Below, one piece after another: positions 17,069 through 25,833 of a stretch of DNA of 64,000 bases; position 1 is the stretch's first letter; each line of letters opens with the position of its first letter. The DNA is from Clostridium paridis. Lineage in GTDB: Bacteria > Bacillota > Clostridia > Clostridiales > Clostridiaceae. The DNA lies in assembly GCF_016765615.1 (NCBI RefSeq), contig NZ_JAESWA010000029.1:1-64000 (forward strand), given 5' to 3'. The position numbers and the translations under genes are program-made. The notes beneath the pieces were generated by a model. That model was not told the DNA's origin. It searched no databases and saw only the letters and a list, made by a program, of their open reading frames with translations.

Positions 17069-17467
17069 ATGAGTAATTCTAGCACTGAGAATAATATTAA
17101 TCCACAAGAAGTATGGTTAGCAAAATTTCCATATGAGGAAGATAGTACAAAATATAAAATAAGACCTGTGATGGTTTTGCAAGAAGTTAGTGAAAAACAA
17201 ATGATGTCTGTTCTTGAAATTGAGACAAATGAACCTAGTTATATTAGTGTAAAAGTGACCAAGCATAAGGTAAGATTAGATGACCCATATGACACAGAGA
17301 TTATTAAGTGGAAAGAAGCTAACTTAGATAAAAAATCAGTAGCTAGAGTTTCAAAGACTATTAATTTACCAGAGAGCCAATTCGTTAGAAAAATAGGTAT
17401 TGCTGATGATGAGGATTTTGTGAGAATACTAACCAAATTCATTGAGTTTTTAAATGACAACATATAG
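17069..17467 (+). CDS. PemK/MazF-family toxin
   Basis: 132 aa. The MazF-fold signature is present: residues 12-36 give PQEVWLAKFPYEE followed by KIRPVMVLQ, with the Arg-Pro of strand two typical of PemK/MazF endoribonucleases. C-terminal region LPESQFVRKIGIADDED corresponds to the helix and last strand. Such toxins cleave mRNA when not bound by antitoxin. It lies 2 nt after the small upstream gene, giving a standard toxin-antitoxin order. Followed by a terminator. Confidence 0.78.
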   Translation: MSNSSTENNINPQEVWLAKFPYEEDSTKYKIRPVMVLQEVSEKQMMSVLEIETNEPSYISVKVTKHKVRLDDPYDTEIIKWKEANLDKKSVARVSKTINLPESQFVRKIGIADDEDFVRILTKFIEFLNDNI

Positions 17468-17511
17468 AGATAAGCATATAATATGTTAAATATAATAATT
17501 ATTATATAAAC

Positions 17512-17546
17512 AATAAAAAGACAGATAAAAATATCTGTTTTTTATT
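17512..17546 (+). terminator. Terminator of the toxin-antitoxin pair
   Basis: AAAAAGACAGATA / TATCTGTTTTTT hairpin with T run, about 45 nt after the toxin stop codon. Confidence 0.8.
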
Positions 17547-17591
17547 ATGCAAAAAATCAAATTACCTTTATAATAAAAATAAACAAATAAT

Positions 17592-17620
17592 TTGAAGCTA
17601 TTTTTCATTTATGATATATT
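17592..17620 (+). promoter_or_regulatory. Probable promoter of yajQ
   Basis: TTGAAG, 17-nt spacer, TATATT. Gives a leader of about 115 nt before the yajQ ATG. Confidence 0.5.
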
Positions 17621-17680
17621 AAAAACTAGACATTACATATAAAAATAACTTATTAGACACTAAAAAGTGGATAATAAGAA

Positions 17681-17741
17681 AGAAAGGAGTATTTAGTGAG
17701 AGTTTGGTACTTAGAATACACTCTTTCACTAAAGATAAAAT
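17681..17741 (+). promoter_or_regulatory. Shine-Dalgarno separated from the yajQ start by a hairpin
   Basis: AGAAAGGAG (17681-17689) is the only good Shine-Dalgarno sequence, yet lies 52 nt before the yajQ ATG. Between them, TTTAGTGAGAGT (17692-17703) pairs with ACTCT-tt-CACTAAA (about 17720-17733), leaving only about 10 nt of effective spacing once folded. The same site could also start an 18-codon GTG frame at 17696 that ends inside yajQ. Confidence 0.55.
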
Positions 17742-18233
17742 ATGGCAAGTAGTTATTCTTTCGATATTGTTTCACAGGTTGATATGCAAGAAGTTGACAA
17801 TGCTGTAAATCAAGCATTAAAAGAAATAAGTCAAAGATACGATTTTAAAGGAAGCAAAACGTCTATTGAATTATTAAAAGATGAAATAAAAATACACTCA
17901 GAAGATGAATATAAGTTAAAAACAACTATAGAAATATTAAAAGCTAAATTTGTTAAGAGAGGAATTTCGCCTAAAGCTCTTGATATTGGAAAAATTGATA
18001 CTGCTAGCTTGGGGACAGTAAGAGTTACAGCTAAGATTGTAAATGGAATTTCTAAAGAAAAAGCAAAAGAAATCCAAAGTGAAATTAAAGCATCTAAAAT
18101 TAAAGTGCAAACACAAGTAATGGAAGATCAACTAAGAATAACAGGAAAGAGTAAGGATGATTTACAAGAAGTGATTGGACTAGTAAAACAAAAAGATTTC
18201 AATATAGCTGTTCAATTTGTAAATTTTAGATAA
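17742..18233 (+). CDS. yajQ: YajQ-family nucleotide-binding protein
   Basis: 163 aa, the family's usual length. Family motifs are intact: start [28 protein letters not shown], and the end [13 protein letters not shown]-like (here [13 protein letters not shown]). YajQ proteins have two RNP-like ferredoxin folds; members bind cyclic di-GMP in some bacteria, and RNA binding has been proposed. No partner gene is adjacent. Unusual feature: the ribosome binding site is separated from the ATG by a hairpin. Confidence 0.93.
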   Translation: MASSYSFDIVSQVDMQEVDNAVNQALKEISQRYDFKGSKTSIELLKDEIKIHSEDEYKLKTTIEILKAKFVKRGISPKALDIGKIDTASLGTVRVTAKIVNGISKEKAKEIQSEIKASKIKVQTQVMEDQLRITGKSKDDLQEVIGLVKQKDFNIAVQFVNFR

Positions 18234-18245
18234 AAGGATTTATAA

Positions 18246-18288
18246 AAAGTGATTAGGGTAATTTAGATTACTTTTAATCACTTTTATT
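18246..18288 (+). terminator. Terminator of yajQ
   Basis: AAAAGTGATTA / TAATCACTTTT hairpin followed by ATTTTA, just after the stop codon. Confidence 0.75.
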
Positions 18289-18367
18289 TTATATTAGTAG
18301 ACTTTTTATATAAATTATTTATATTATATACTATAATGAATATAAGAAGGATATAAGGGGAAAAGTT

Positions 18368-19522
18368 ATGGATAGAAGAAAATTAATGACCCTTATTAAA
18401 CAAGAAGAGGGAATAAAGTTAGATTTTAAGCAAAAGATAGATATAAGCTCAGATAGTGGGAAAAAGGAACTTGCTAAAGATATTTGCGCTATTGCAAACT
18501 CCAAAGGGGGAAGAGGGTACTTAATAGTAGGAATTGAGGATAAAACTAAAAAGATAATTGGAATTGATAAGGATTACATTTTTAGTGAAGAACAAATTCA
18601 ACAAATAGTGGCGTCTAGATGCGAAACACCAATTCCTATAAAAGTAGATTTTTTTGAGATTGAAAAAAAGTATATAGGAGTAATAACTATATATGATGGG
18701 CAGCAAAAACCATATCAAATAAGAGAAAATGGAGCTTTTTATATTAGAAGAGGATCTACAACAGATGTTATGAGAAAAGAGGAATTATTATCTGCATTCC
18801 AAGAAAACTTAAATATAGTTTTAGAATCATTTCCTCTTATACGAAGTAATATTAGTGCTTTAAATATGAATTTAGTAAATAAGTATTTTCAAAAGAAGGG
18901 CATAATTATAAATGATGAGAATAAAGAATTTCTCTTGGAAAGTGCATCCATAATAGTAAGAGATGGTGACTCAGATAATTATTTTTGCTCACTAGGTGGA
19001 TTATTAGTTTTCTCAGATATAAATTATTTATACATACCTAATAATATTGTTACAATTAGAGTATTAAATAAAGAAGGTATAGAAGAAACAGTAGTTATTT
19101 CAGGAAATCTAATGAATATAATAGATGAAAGTGAAAAGAAGATAAATGAGATTTTACCCAATGAATATCCTAAGAAACCAATACTCGAAGCATTAAAAAA
19201 CGCGGTATTATATAGAGATTATACTCATATAAATAGAGGAATAGATGTAGTTATAGGATATAAATCTATCGAAGTAATGAGTCCAGGAAATCTCCTATAT
19301 CCAAAGGTTTATCAAAATAACTTTAGCTACTTAAAAAGGAATATATGGTTATATGAAAAAATGATTACTTTAGATGATGATAAGCGCTTTTCACAAGGCG
19401 TGGATGGGTTTAATATAATGAAAAAAGCTTTTTATGGTAAAGGGCGGGTAAAGTTTGTTAACTCAAGGATTGAAGGAATTTTTAAAGTCATTTTCCCAGG
19501 ATGGTCAATTTGTGAAAATTAG
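18368..19522 (+). CDS. AlbA_2 (Schlafen-like) domain protein with ATP-binding-type C-terminus
   Basis: 384 aa. Residues about 10-125 form an AlbA_2/divergent AAA-4-type domain: EEGIKLDFKQKIDI, then DICAIANSKGGRGYLIVGIED and YIRRGSTTDVMRKEEL, the standard C-terminal signature of this domain. Residues about 270-340 resemble the GHKL-like C-terminal part of these regulators (ILEALKNAVLYRDYTHINRG, EVMSPGNLL). Such proteins are usually called ATP-binding or transcriptional regulators, and some belong to defence loci. ATG is preceded by AAGGGG. Seems to be followed by the P-loop gene after about 50 nt. Confidence 0.82.
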   Translation: MDRRKLMTLIKQEEGIKLDFKQKIDISSDSGKKELAKDICAIANSKGGRGYLIVGIEDKTKKIIGIDKDYIFSEEQIQQIVASRCETPIPIKVDFFEIEKKYIGVITIYDGQQKPYQIRENGAFYIRRGSTTDVMRKEELLSAFQENLNIVLESFPLIRSNISALNMNLVNKYFQKKGIIINDENKEFLLESASIIVRDGDSDNYFCSLGGLLVFSDINYLYIPNNIVTIRVLNKEGIEETVVISGNLMNIIDESEKKINEILPNEYPKKPILEALKNAVLYRDYTHINRGIDVVIGYKSIEVMSPGNLLYPKVYQNNFSYLKRNIWLYEKMITLDDDKRFSQGVDGFNIMKKAFYGKGRVKFVNSRIEGIFKVIFPGWSICEN

Positions 19523-19573
19523 GTGTAGGGATTTATCCCTATACCAATAAAATAAATATAAGGGGTGGTAAGA

Positions 19574-19996
19574 ATGATTCAGGTATTTTGTAGCGAAAGA
19601 GGATCAGGAAAAACCAAAAAACTTATAAACTTAGCAAATGACAATTTAGAGGATGCTAAAGGAGATTCAGTATTTATAGATGATGATAATAGAACGATGT
19701 TATCATTAAATAGAAAAATACGGTTTATCTCAACTGAAGAGTTTACTTTAAAGGATTATGAAAGCTTTTATGGTTTTTTATGCGGTCTAATTTCTGAAAA
19801 CTATGACATCGAAAATATTTATGTAGATGGTCTTTCAAACATTGTCAGAGGTAATGAACTTAATGGAGCCGAGTTATTGTTCGAAAAAATGAAAAATTTA
19901 AGTAGGAGGTTTGGAGTTAAGTTTTTTATAAACTTAAATCATAATTGTAATGACGTGCCTGAATTTATAAGGCAGTATAGTTATAGCTATAGTTAG
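19574..19996 (+). CDS. Small P-loop ATP-binding protein
   Basis: 140 aa. The N-terminus holds a Walker A-like loop CSERGSGKTKKLI (residues 5-17). A possible Walker B is NIYVDGLSNI near residue 82. Start ATG 19574 has AAGGGG about 8 nt upstream; an in-frame GTG nine nt earlier is too close to it. Too short for a full motor ATPase. Similar small ATPases occur in clostridia with unknown function. Followed by a very stable hairpin and a terminator. Confidence 0.72.
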   Translation: MIQVFCSERGSGKTKKLINLANDNLEDAKGDSVFIDDDNRTMLSLNRKIRFISTEEFTLKDYESFYGFLCGLISENYDIENIYVDGLSNIVRGNELNGAELLFEKMKNLSRRFGVKFFINLNHNCNDVPEFIRQYSYSYS

Positions 19997-20023
19997 ATTT
20001 GAAAACAATTTCTTTAATATAAA

Positions 20024-20080
20024 ACTAGGTTACATCCATTTAAAATATCTTTCATGAAAAGAAAATGGGTGTAACTTAGT
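20024..20080 (+). other. Long stable hairpin between the P-loop gene and tyrS
   Basis: ACTAGGTTACATCCATTT (20024-20041) pairs over 18 positions with AAATGGGTGTAACTTAGT (20063-20080). The only two non-Watson-Crick pairs are G-U on the plus strand; on the minus strand both would be A-C mismatches. This suggests a plus-strand RNA structure. A separate terminator follows 3 nt later. Confidence 0.6.
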
Positions 20081-20082
20081 AT

Positions 20083-20112
20083 AAAGCCTGTAATAGGGCT
20101 TTTTTATTTTAC
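20083..20112 (+). terminator. Terminator upstream of tyrS
   Basis: AAAGCC / GGGCTTTTTT hairpin with loop TGTAATA and a T run. It either ends the P-loop gene transcript or an RNA containing the preceding long hairpin. Confidence 0.7.
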
Positions 20113-20157
20113 TCTTTGGGAAATAATAGTCTTTAAGATATTTAGTAGCAGAATTTG

Positions 20158-20186
20158 TTGATAAAATATTGAATTATTTATATACT
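20158..20186 (+). promoter_or_regulatory. Promoter of tyrS
   Basis: TTGATA, 17 nt, TATACT. It lies downstream of the terminator, about 35 nt before the tyrS ATG, so tyrS is transcribed from here without a T-box. Confidence 0.65.
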
Positions 20187-20220
20187 AAGTATATATGCGC
20201 ATTTATTAGGAGGAAGTATA

Positions 20221-21441
20221 ATGTCAATGATTTTAGACGAACTTATGGATCGTGGGTACATAAAACAATTTACTCATGAGCAAGAAACAAGAGAATTATT
20301 AGAGAAAGAAAAGATAACTTTTTATATAGGATTTGACCCTACAGCAGATTCTCTACATGTTGGGCATTTCATAGCAATGATGTTTATGGCACATATGCAA
20401 AAAGCAGGACATAGACCTATAGCCCTATTGGGTGGTGGTACAGCAATGGTTGGAGACCCAAGTGGAAAAACAGATATGAGAAAGATGCTTACTAAAGAGC
20501 AAATAGAGCATAACGTAGCATCTATAAAGAAGCAGATGGAAAAGTTTATTGATTTTGAAGATGGAAAAGCTTTAATTGTAAATAATGCTGATTGGCTACT
20601 TAACTTAAATTATGTAGACTTCTTAAGAGAAATAGGAACTCATTTTTCAGTAAATAGAATGCTTACAGCTGAGTGTTTTAAACAAAGATTAGAAAAAGGA
20701 TTATCATTTCTTGAGTTTAATTATATGCTTATGCAAGGGTATGACTTTTATGTATTAAATAAGGAATATGATTGCAAAATGCAATTGGGCGGAGATGATC
20801 AGTGGTCTAACATGATAGCTGGAGTTGAACTTATAAGAAAAAAATCAGCTAAAGAATCTTTTGCAATGACATGTACGTTATTAACCAATAGTGAAGGACA
20901 AAAGATGGGTAAAACCGTAAATGGTGCATTGTGGTTAGATCCAGAAAAAACTTCTCCATATGATTTCTATCAATACTGGAGAAATGTTGGAGATGCTGAT
21001 GTGCAAAAGTGCTTAGCACTTCTTACATTTTTACCGATGGAAGAAGTGAGACGTTTAGGCAGCTTAAAAGATGCTGAAATTAATGAGGCTAAAAAGGTAT
21101 TAGCATACGAAGTTACAAAGTTAGTTCATGGTGAAATAGAAGCTCAGAAGGCTAAAGAAGCTTCAGAAGCATTATTTGGTTCAGGAAATGACTTAAGTAA
21201 TGTTCCAACTGTAACAGTGGGCAAAGATGTATTTGGTAAAGCACTTTTAGATTTATTAGTGGAAACTTCAGTTATACCTTCTAAAAAAGAAGGAAGAAGA
21301 CTAGTGGAGCAAGGTGGATTAACTCTAAATGGAGAAAAAGTTTTAGACTTTAAAAGAGAATTTTCTGAAGAAGATGTTAAAGAAGGCTCTGCATTAATTA
21401 AAAGAGGTAAAAAGAACTATAATAGGATAGTTGTAGAATAA
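20221..21441 (+). CDS. tyrS: Tyrosyl-tRNA synthetase
   Basis: 406 aa, bacterial TyrRS of the TyrZ/TyrS class-I type. HIGH-like [15 protein letters not shown] (residues 40-54), KMSKS-equivalent [10 protein letters not shown] (about 227-236), and a C-terminal S4-like domain ([20 protein letters not shown]). It charges tRNA-Tyr. AGGAGG precedes the ATG. Unlike trpS and leuS nearby it has no T-box in its leader; the upstream terminator is followed by a degenerate TTTACTCTTTGGG that recalls the start of the trpS/aroF element. Confidence 0.95.
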   Translation: MSMILDELMDRGYIKQFTHEQETRELLEKEKITFYIGFDPTADSLHVGHFIAMMFMAHMQKAGHRPIALLGGGTAMVGDPSGKTDMRKMLTKEQIEHNVASIKKQMEKFIDFEDGKALIVNNADWLLNLNYVDFLREIGTHFSVNRMLTAECFKQRLEKGLSFLEFNYMLMQGYDFYVLNKEYDCKMQLGGDDQWSNMIAGVELIRKKSAKESFAMTCTLLTNSEGQKMGKTVNGALWLDPEKTSPYDFYQYWRNVGDADVQKCLALLTFLPMEEVRRLGSLKDAEINEAKKVLAYEVTKLVHGEIEAQKAKEASEALFGSGNDLSNVPTVTVGKDVFGKALLDLLVETSVIPSKKEGRRLVEQGGLTLNGEKVLDFKREFSEEDVKEGSALIKRGKKNYNRIVVE

Positions 21442-21458
21442 AATTTATTCTAATTTTA

Positions 21459-21524
21459 GAGGATCACTTTAGGAATATATAATTTCTTTATATTAAAATC
21501 TTAAGTGTATCCTCTTTCAATTTT
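21459..21524 (+). terminator. Terminator of tyrS
   Basis: AGAGGATCACTT / AAGTGTATCCTCT long hairpin followed by TTTCAATTTTTT. Confidence 0.7.
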
Positions 21525-21577
21525 TTATAAATTTATACGATATATATTGTATATTAATTTTTTAGGAGAGGATTACT

Positions 21578-23368
21578 ATGCCTGGAGTTTGGAATATAAA
21601 TTCTGTTTATTCTGTAGGAGCTAAAAGACTATCTTCGAAACTAACATTTGAAGTAGGAGAAAAATTTTCTGGTAGAATAATTAAGAATAGTGATGGTAAA
21701 GGTGAATTTACAATAAAATTATTAGATGGTTGGCAGTTCCTTGCACAGTTGGATGGAGAGCTAACTCCAGAGCAATTAGATAAGCTCTTGAAATTTCAAG
21801 TTTTGGGGTTTGACCAAGGAAAACTTAAACTGAAATTAGTAGCAGATGAGAATAAAGGTACAAGCCAAGAACAGGATCCATTGCAAGCTTTAATTAAATC
21901 TGAAGGATTGGCTAAAAATGATATTGATGTTTTAAAGAATTTAGTGAAATTTAATATACCTTTAACGAGGGAGAATATATTAAAATTTTCTTCAATATTT
22001 TATTTTAATGACCAATCAAAAGTTAATAGTGGTGAGATTAATGAATTTATAAATAATTTTTTGGCTAGTAAAAATATTTCAGATGGTACTCCAAAAGCTT
22101 TGGAAGTAAGAACAGCTTTGGAAGGATTTTTTAAGGAATTTAAAAATATAGATCATAATGATATATTAACAATGGTAGAAAATAACATTGAATTAACTGA
22201 AGAAAATATAAAAAGTTATAATAACTTATTTAAGGATGGAAAATCAATTGAAAAAATGCTCCTTAATGGACAAATAGAAAAGAATTCAAATTTTGAGACC
22301 CTAGATGAAAGTATTAATAATAATTCTACGAATATTGGTACAAGTAATGATGATACTGGGGAATTAAAAAATAATAGAACTATTTTACCCAAAGAGATTT
22401 ATGCAAACAATGTTCAAGATAAGAAAGTCAGTATGCTTGATGTTCTTAAAAAGATGTCTGGAGAAATAGAGGAAAGCACTGCTACCGAAGTAAGGAGCAA
22501 AGAATTATTAAACAAAAGTGATACTAAATCGGCTATAGCAGGAAATGATGAAGAAGTGTCACAAGGTAATTTGAAGGATAGTTCTCAAAAGGTTTTAACA
22601 AAAGATATTTTTAAAGAAGAAGTAGAAACATATTTAAAAGGCAATAATAAAACTATCGAAACCTTAAATTCCAAAGACTTAAGACAAATTGCAAATGAAC
22701 TTAAACAAAAGGGTTATAATGTAGATAATGACGAATTTAAAGAAATAAAAGATATATTTTCTTTAGACACAGATAAAAATGAAGAAATAATTAAAAATAA
22801 TATTAAGCCAACAAATGAACTAGTTAAGGATTCAATTAAAGAAAAAAGTATCGAAGTTAAAAATTTAATAAAAGAATTAATTGTAGCAACTAAGTCAGGA
22901 GATAGCGAAAAGGAAGTATTTACAAAAGCTTTAGACTTCATAAAAAATAATTTGAATGAATTTAAAACATTTAACTCAATTAGCAATAACTATTATTATA
23001 TGGATGTTCCGTTAAAGCTTAAGGAAAGAGAATATGATTGCAAGCTAATTATCAAAGATGAGAGAGGTAAAGGTAAGAAAATAGACTCTACTAACATTAA
23101 AATGGTGGTATCTGTTAATACAGTTAATTTGGGAAAAGTGGATGCTTTCTTAAACTTAAAAGGTAAAAATTTATATATTGATTTAAAATGTAGTGAGGAA
23201 TATATTAAAAGTTTTGAAAAAGAGAGTAGGAATCTACTGAATGCATTGAATTCACTAGGATATAATAGTGAGGTAGTAGTATCTCAAGCAATTGAAGAGG
23301 TTAATCTTACAAACTCAAGGGAATTTTTCAATTCAACAAACTTAGTGATTTTAGATAGAAAGGTGTAG
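21578..23368 (+). CDS. FliK/YlqG-like protein (probable hook-length-type factor)
   Basis: 596 aa, acidic and Lys/Asn-rich with low-complexity middle. Residues 20-90 form a small beta domain (GEKFSGRIIKN, DGWQFLAQLDGEL). The middle (about 230-430) is polar and probably disordered. Residues about 480-590 resemble the FliK C-terminal hook domain: VNLGKVDAFLNLKGKNLYID followed by helical LLNALNSLGYNSEVV. It is followed after 7 nt by an FlhB C-terminal-like gene, the same pairing as Bacillus subtilis ylqG-ylqH. No flagellar structural genes are nearby, so a flagellar role is inference. Confidence 0.65.
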   Translation: MPGVWNINSVYSVGAKRLSSKLTFEVGEKFSGRIIKNSDGKGEFTIKLLDGWQFLAQLDGELTPEQLDKLLKFQVLGFDQGKLKLKLVADENKGTSQEQDPLQALIKSEGLAKNDIDVLKNLVKFNIPLTRENILKFSSIFYFNDQSKVNSGEINEFINNFLASKNISDGTPKALEVRTALEGFFKEFKNIDHNDILTMVENNIELTEENIKSYNNLFKDGKSIEKMLLNGQIEKNSNFETLDESINNNSTNIGTSNDDTGELKNNRTILPKEIYANNVQDKKVSMLDVLKKMSGEIEESTATEVRSKELLNKSDTKSAIAGNDEEVSQGNLKDSSQKVLTKDIFKEEVETYLKGNNKTIETLNSKDLRQIANELKQKGYNVDNDEFKEIKDIFSLDTDKNEEIIKNNIKPTNELVKDSIKEKSIEVKNLIKELIVATKSGDSEKEVFTKALDFIKNNLNEFKTFNSISNNYYYMDVPLKLKEREYDCKLIIKDERGKGKKIDSTNIKMVVSVNTVNLGKVDAFLNLKGKNLYIDLKCSEEYIKSFEKESRNLLNALNSLGYNSEVVVSQAIEEVNLTNSREFFNSTNLVILDRKV

Positions 23369-23375
23369 ACTAACC

Positions 23376-23639
23376 ATGAATCATAAAAGAAAAGTAGCAG
23401 CCTTAAAATATGAAGAGAATTATGATGCTCCAGTGGTTACTGCAGCTGGAATGGGATATGTAGCGGATAAAATACTTGAAAAGGCTCATGAAAATGACGT
23501 ACCAGTAGTAGTTAATAAAGAGTTAGCAGATTTACTTTGCAATGTTGATGTAGGAAATGAAATACCAGATGATTTATATGAAGCTGTAGCCCATGTAATT
23601 GCTTTTATTACAGACTTAGATAATAAAAATCGAAAGTAA
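23376..23639 (+). CDS. FlhB C-terminal-domain-like protein (EscU/YscU/FlhB type, YlqH-like)
   Basis: 87 aa. It matches only the cytosolic domain of FlhB: HKRKVAALKYEENYDAPVVT, then GMGYVADKILEKAHENDVPV and a helical end. The autocleavage motif NPTH of full FlhB is missing; the corresponding place reads DAPV. B. subtilis YlqH has the same form. It cannot self-cleave and may act as a substitute or partner in export specificity switching with the preceding FliK-like protein. AAAGGTG lies before the ATG. Confidence 0.85.
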   Translation: MNHKRKVAALKYEENYDAPVVTAAGMGYVADKILEKAHENDVPVVVNKELADLLCNVDVGNEIPDDLYEAVAHVIAFITDLDNKNRK

Positions 23640-23665
23640 ATTAAATAGGTAAAGGGTGACTTAAC

Positions 23666-24352
23666 ATGGCATTATACGCAATATCAGACTTGCACCTATC
23701 ATTTAATTCAGATAAGCCGATGGATATATTTGGAGATAAGTGGATAAAGCATGAAGAAAAGATAAAACAAAATTGGATTAAGAATATAAGTAATGAAGAT
23801 ACAGTTCTAATTGCTGGAGATATATCTTGGTCAATGAAAACAGACGAAAGCTTAGAAGATTTAAATTGGATAAACGAATTACCTGGAAGAAAAGTAATAA
23901 TTAAAGGTAATCATGATTATTGGTGGGGTGGAATAAAAAAATTAAATTCATTATATGATAATATGAATTTTATACAGAACAACTTTTTTGAATATAATGA
24001 ATGGGCTATTTGTGGATCAAGAGGATGGATATGCCCAGGAAGTGAAAAATTCTCTCAAAAAGATGAAAAAATATATAACAGAGAGCTTATAAGATTAAAG
24101 TTATCTTTAGATAGTGCTAAAAGTAAAGGCTTTGAAAATATAATTTGTATGATTCATTACCCGCCAACTAATGAGAAATTTAATGAATCTGGATTTATTA
24201 GCATATTCAAAGAGTATGGAGTTAAAAAGGTTGTATATGGACATCTTCATGGACCTTCATTGGGGAATGTACTAAACGGAGAAAAGGATGGAATTGAATA
24301 TATTATGACTTCGTGTGATTATATTGATTTTAATCCAATAAAAATACTTTAA
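23666..24352 (+). CDS. Calcineurin-like metallophosphoesterase
   Basis: 228 aa. All metal-binding blocks are present: SDLHLS (D-x-H), LIAGDISW (GD), IKGNHDYWWGG (GNHD), MIHYPPT (H) and VYGHLHG (GHxH). It should hydrolyse phosphoesters with two metal ions in the cytoplasm; the substrate is unknown. It is 26 nt downstream of the FlhB-like gene and probably co-transcribed with it, but no functional link is apparent. Confidence 0.9.
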   Translation: MALYAISDLHLSFNSDKPMDIFGDKWIKHEEKIKQNWIKNISNEDTVLIAGDISWSMKTDESLEDLNWINELPGRKVIIKGNHDYWWGGIKKLNSLYDNMNFIQNNFFEYNEWAICGSRGWICPGSEKFSQKDEKIYNRELIRLKLSLDSAKSKGFENIICMIHYPPTNEKFNESGFISIFKEYGVKKVVYGHLHGPSLGNVLNGEKDGIEYIMTSCDYIDFNPIKIL

Positions 24353-24454
24353 ATTTATTTCATTTTTTCTTGCTTGTTTAATTAGTGTATCATAGTATAA
24401 GAATATACTAGATTACAATGAGAAAAAACATGGAGAGTAGTTTGGGGTGATATT

Positions 24455-24736
24455 ATGGAATTAAATTATAAAGAATTGGAAGATTTGTGTGAGATATTAA
24501 AGGTTTTAGCACACCCAGTAAGGTTATGCATAGTAAAAGGATTGGCAGAACACGGCGGATGTAATGTGTCTAAAATGCAAGAGTGCTTAAATATGCCACA
24601 ATCAACAGTTTCTCAACACCTTGGAAAGCTAAGGGCAGCTGGTATAATTCATGGGGAAAGAAAAGGTCTAGAAATAATTTATAAAGTAAAAAATGAAAAA
24701 ATAATTAAAATTGTAAAATCTATTTGTGAGACTTAA
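24455..24736 (+). CDS. ArsR/SmtB-family transcriptional regulator
   Basis: 93 aa winged-helix protein. ILKVLAHPVRLCIVKGLAEH opens the fold; the recognition helix is MPQSTVSQHLGKLRAAGII, and the wing is HGERKGLEIIYKV. Cys residues at 30s-40s (GGCNVSKMQEC) and at the C-terminus (SICET) could bind a metal or sense redox state. No transporter or sulfur gene is adjacent, so its target is unclear. It is followed by a terminator. Confidence 0.9.
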   Translation: MELNYKELEDLCEILKVLAHPVRLCIVKGLAEHGGCNVSKMQECLNMPQSTVSQHLGKLRAAGIIHGERKGLEIIYKVKNEKIIKIVKSICET

Positions 24737-24747
24737 AAGTTAAAATA

Positions 24748-24784
24748 AAAAAGAGAAAGGGTTACCTTTCTCTTCTTATTTTTT
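24748..24784. terminator. Terminator after the ArsR-family gene
   Basis: AAAAAAGAGAAAGGGT / ACCTTTCTCTTCTTATTTTT hairpin, able to serve both convergent transcripts. Confidence 0.75.
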
Positions 24785-24828
24785 GCCAAGGAAAATTTAA
24801 TGAAATAAAATAATATATTATTTATATG

Positions 24829-25809
24829 CTATTCAATTAAATTAGCAATTCTCTTTAAACCATCATTTATGCTTGAAGAAGATAGAGCTTCTTCTTTTAA
24901 TGTAGCAGCTATTTCTTGAGTTAATGCTGCATTTTCTAAAGTTAATGTTTCTAAGTCTTTAACTTGATCAGTAGCTTCTGAAGTTTTTGCAGCAACGGTT
25001 GTTAGGTTTTCTACGAATACTTCTATTTCTTGAGTTGCATCATTAATAGAAGATTTTATGCTACTAAATGAATCTTTAGTAGAGGAAATAGCTTCTTCTT
25101 GAGAAACAAGAGCATCATTTCCTCCGTTTATAGCATTAGATGCACTTATTATGTCAACCTTAATTTCTTCAAGTAATTTAGTTATACTTTGAACTGCTTG
25201 TTTTGAATTTTCTGCTAGTTTTCTAACTTCTCCTGCAACAACTGAGAAACCTCTTCCAGCTTCTCCTGCTCTAGCAGCTTCTATAGCAGCATTAAGAGCT
25301 AAAAGATTGGTTTGGTTTGCTATTTGACTTATAGAATCTGTAATTGAATTAACATATTCTAATTTGCCAACCAAGTCATTTACAGTAGAAGAACTTACAT
25401 TGAATGCATTCTTTAATTCTTCAAGTGAGCCGTCTAGAGTTGTGATTGTGCTTATACCTTTTCCAGCAGCATCATCAGTATCTAGAACTTTTATGTGAAC
25501 ATTTGTAACGTTATATGCTAATTCTTCCATTGATGAACGTAGGTTCTCAACAAAAGAAGTAACTTCCGATATATTTTGACTTTGTTTTACTGAGGAATCT
25601 GCTAGAGAACTTAATGTATTATCTATATTGTTTATAGATGAATTAAATGTATCTGAATTCCCTTGAAGTGATTGAATTTCACTTTTTATTGATGATAAAA
25701 CTTGTGAGTCAACTTTTTTCTCCATAACTGGAGTAACCTCTACATTTTCGTTAGTTGTTTGAAAACTTTCTTCGATATTTTGTTTCTTTGAACTGTTAAA
25801 AAATCCCAT
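24829..25809 (-). CDS. Soluble methyl-accepting chemotaxis-type protein
   Basis: 326 aa without membrane segment. N-terminal 60 residues are polar. The rest is a long coiled coil with the highly conserved MCP signalling tip: [20 protein letters not shown] followed by [19 protein letters not shown] (about 165-205). Such cytoplasmic receptors couple to CheA/CheW. No sensory domain is visible, so the stimulus must come from a partner or from the short N-terminus. It lies 24 nt after the DUF2225 gene in the same direction. Confidence 0.88.
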   Translation of the reverse strand: MGFFNSSKKQNIEESFQTTNENVEVTPVMEKKVDSQVLSSIKSEIQSLQGNSDTFNSSINNIDNTLSSLADSSVKQSQNISEVTSFVENLRSSMEELAYNVTNVHIKVLDTDDAAGKGISTITTLDGSLEELKNAFNVSSSTVNDLVGKLEYVNSITDSISQIANQTNLLALNAAIEAARAGEAGRGFSVVAGEVRKLAENSKQAVQSITKLLEEIKVDIISASNAINGGNDALVSQEEAISSTKDSFSSIKSSINDATQEIEVFVENLTTVAAKTSEATDQVKDLETLTLENAALTQEIAATLKEEALSSSSINDGLKRIANLIE

Positions 25810-25833
25810 AATAAAGCCTCCTAAGTAAAAATA

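Noticed and set aside
20000-20220. T-box leader for tyrS
   Set aside because: No T-box sequence is present; the hairpin there has a different form and a promoter lies after the terminator.
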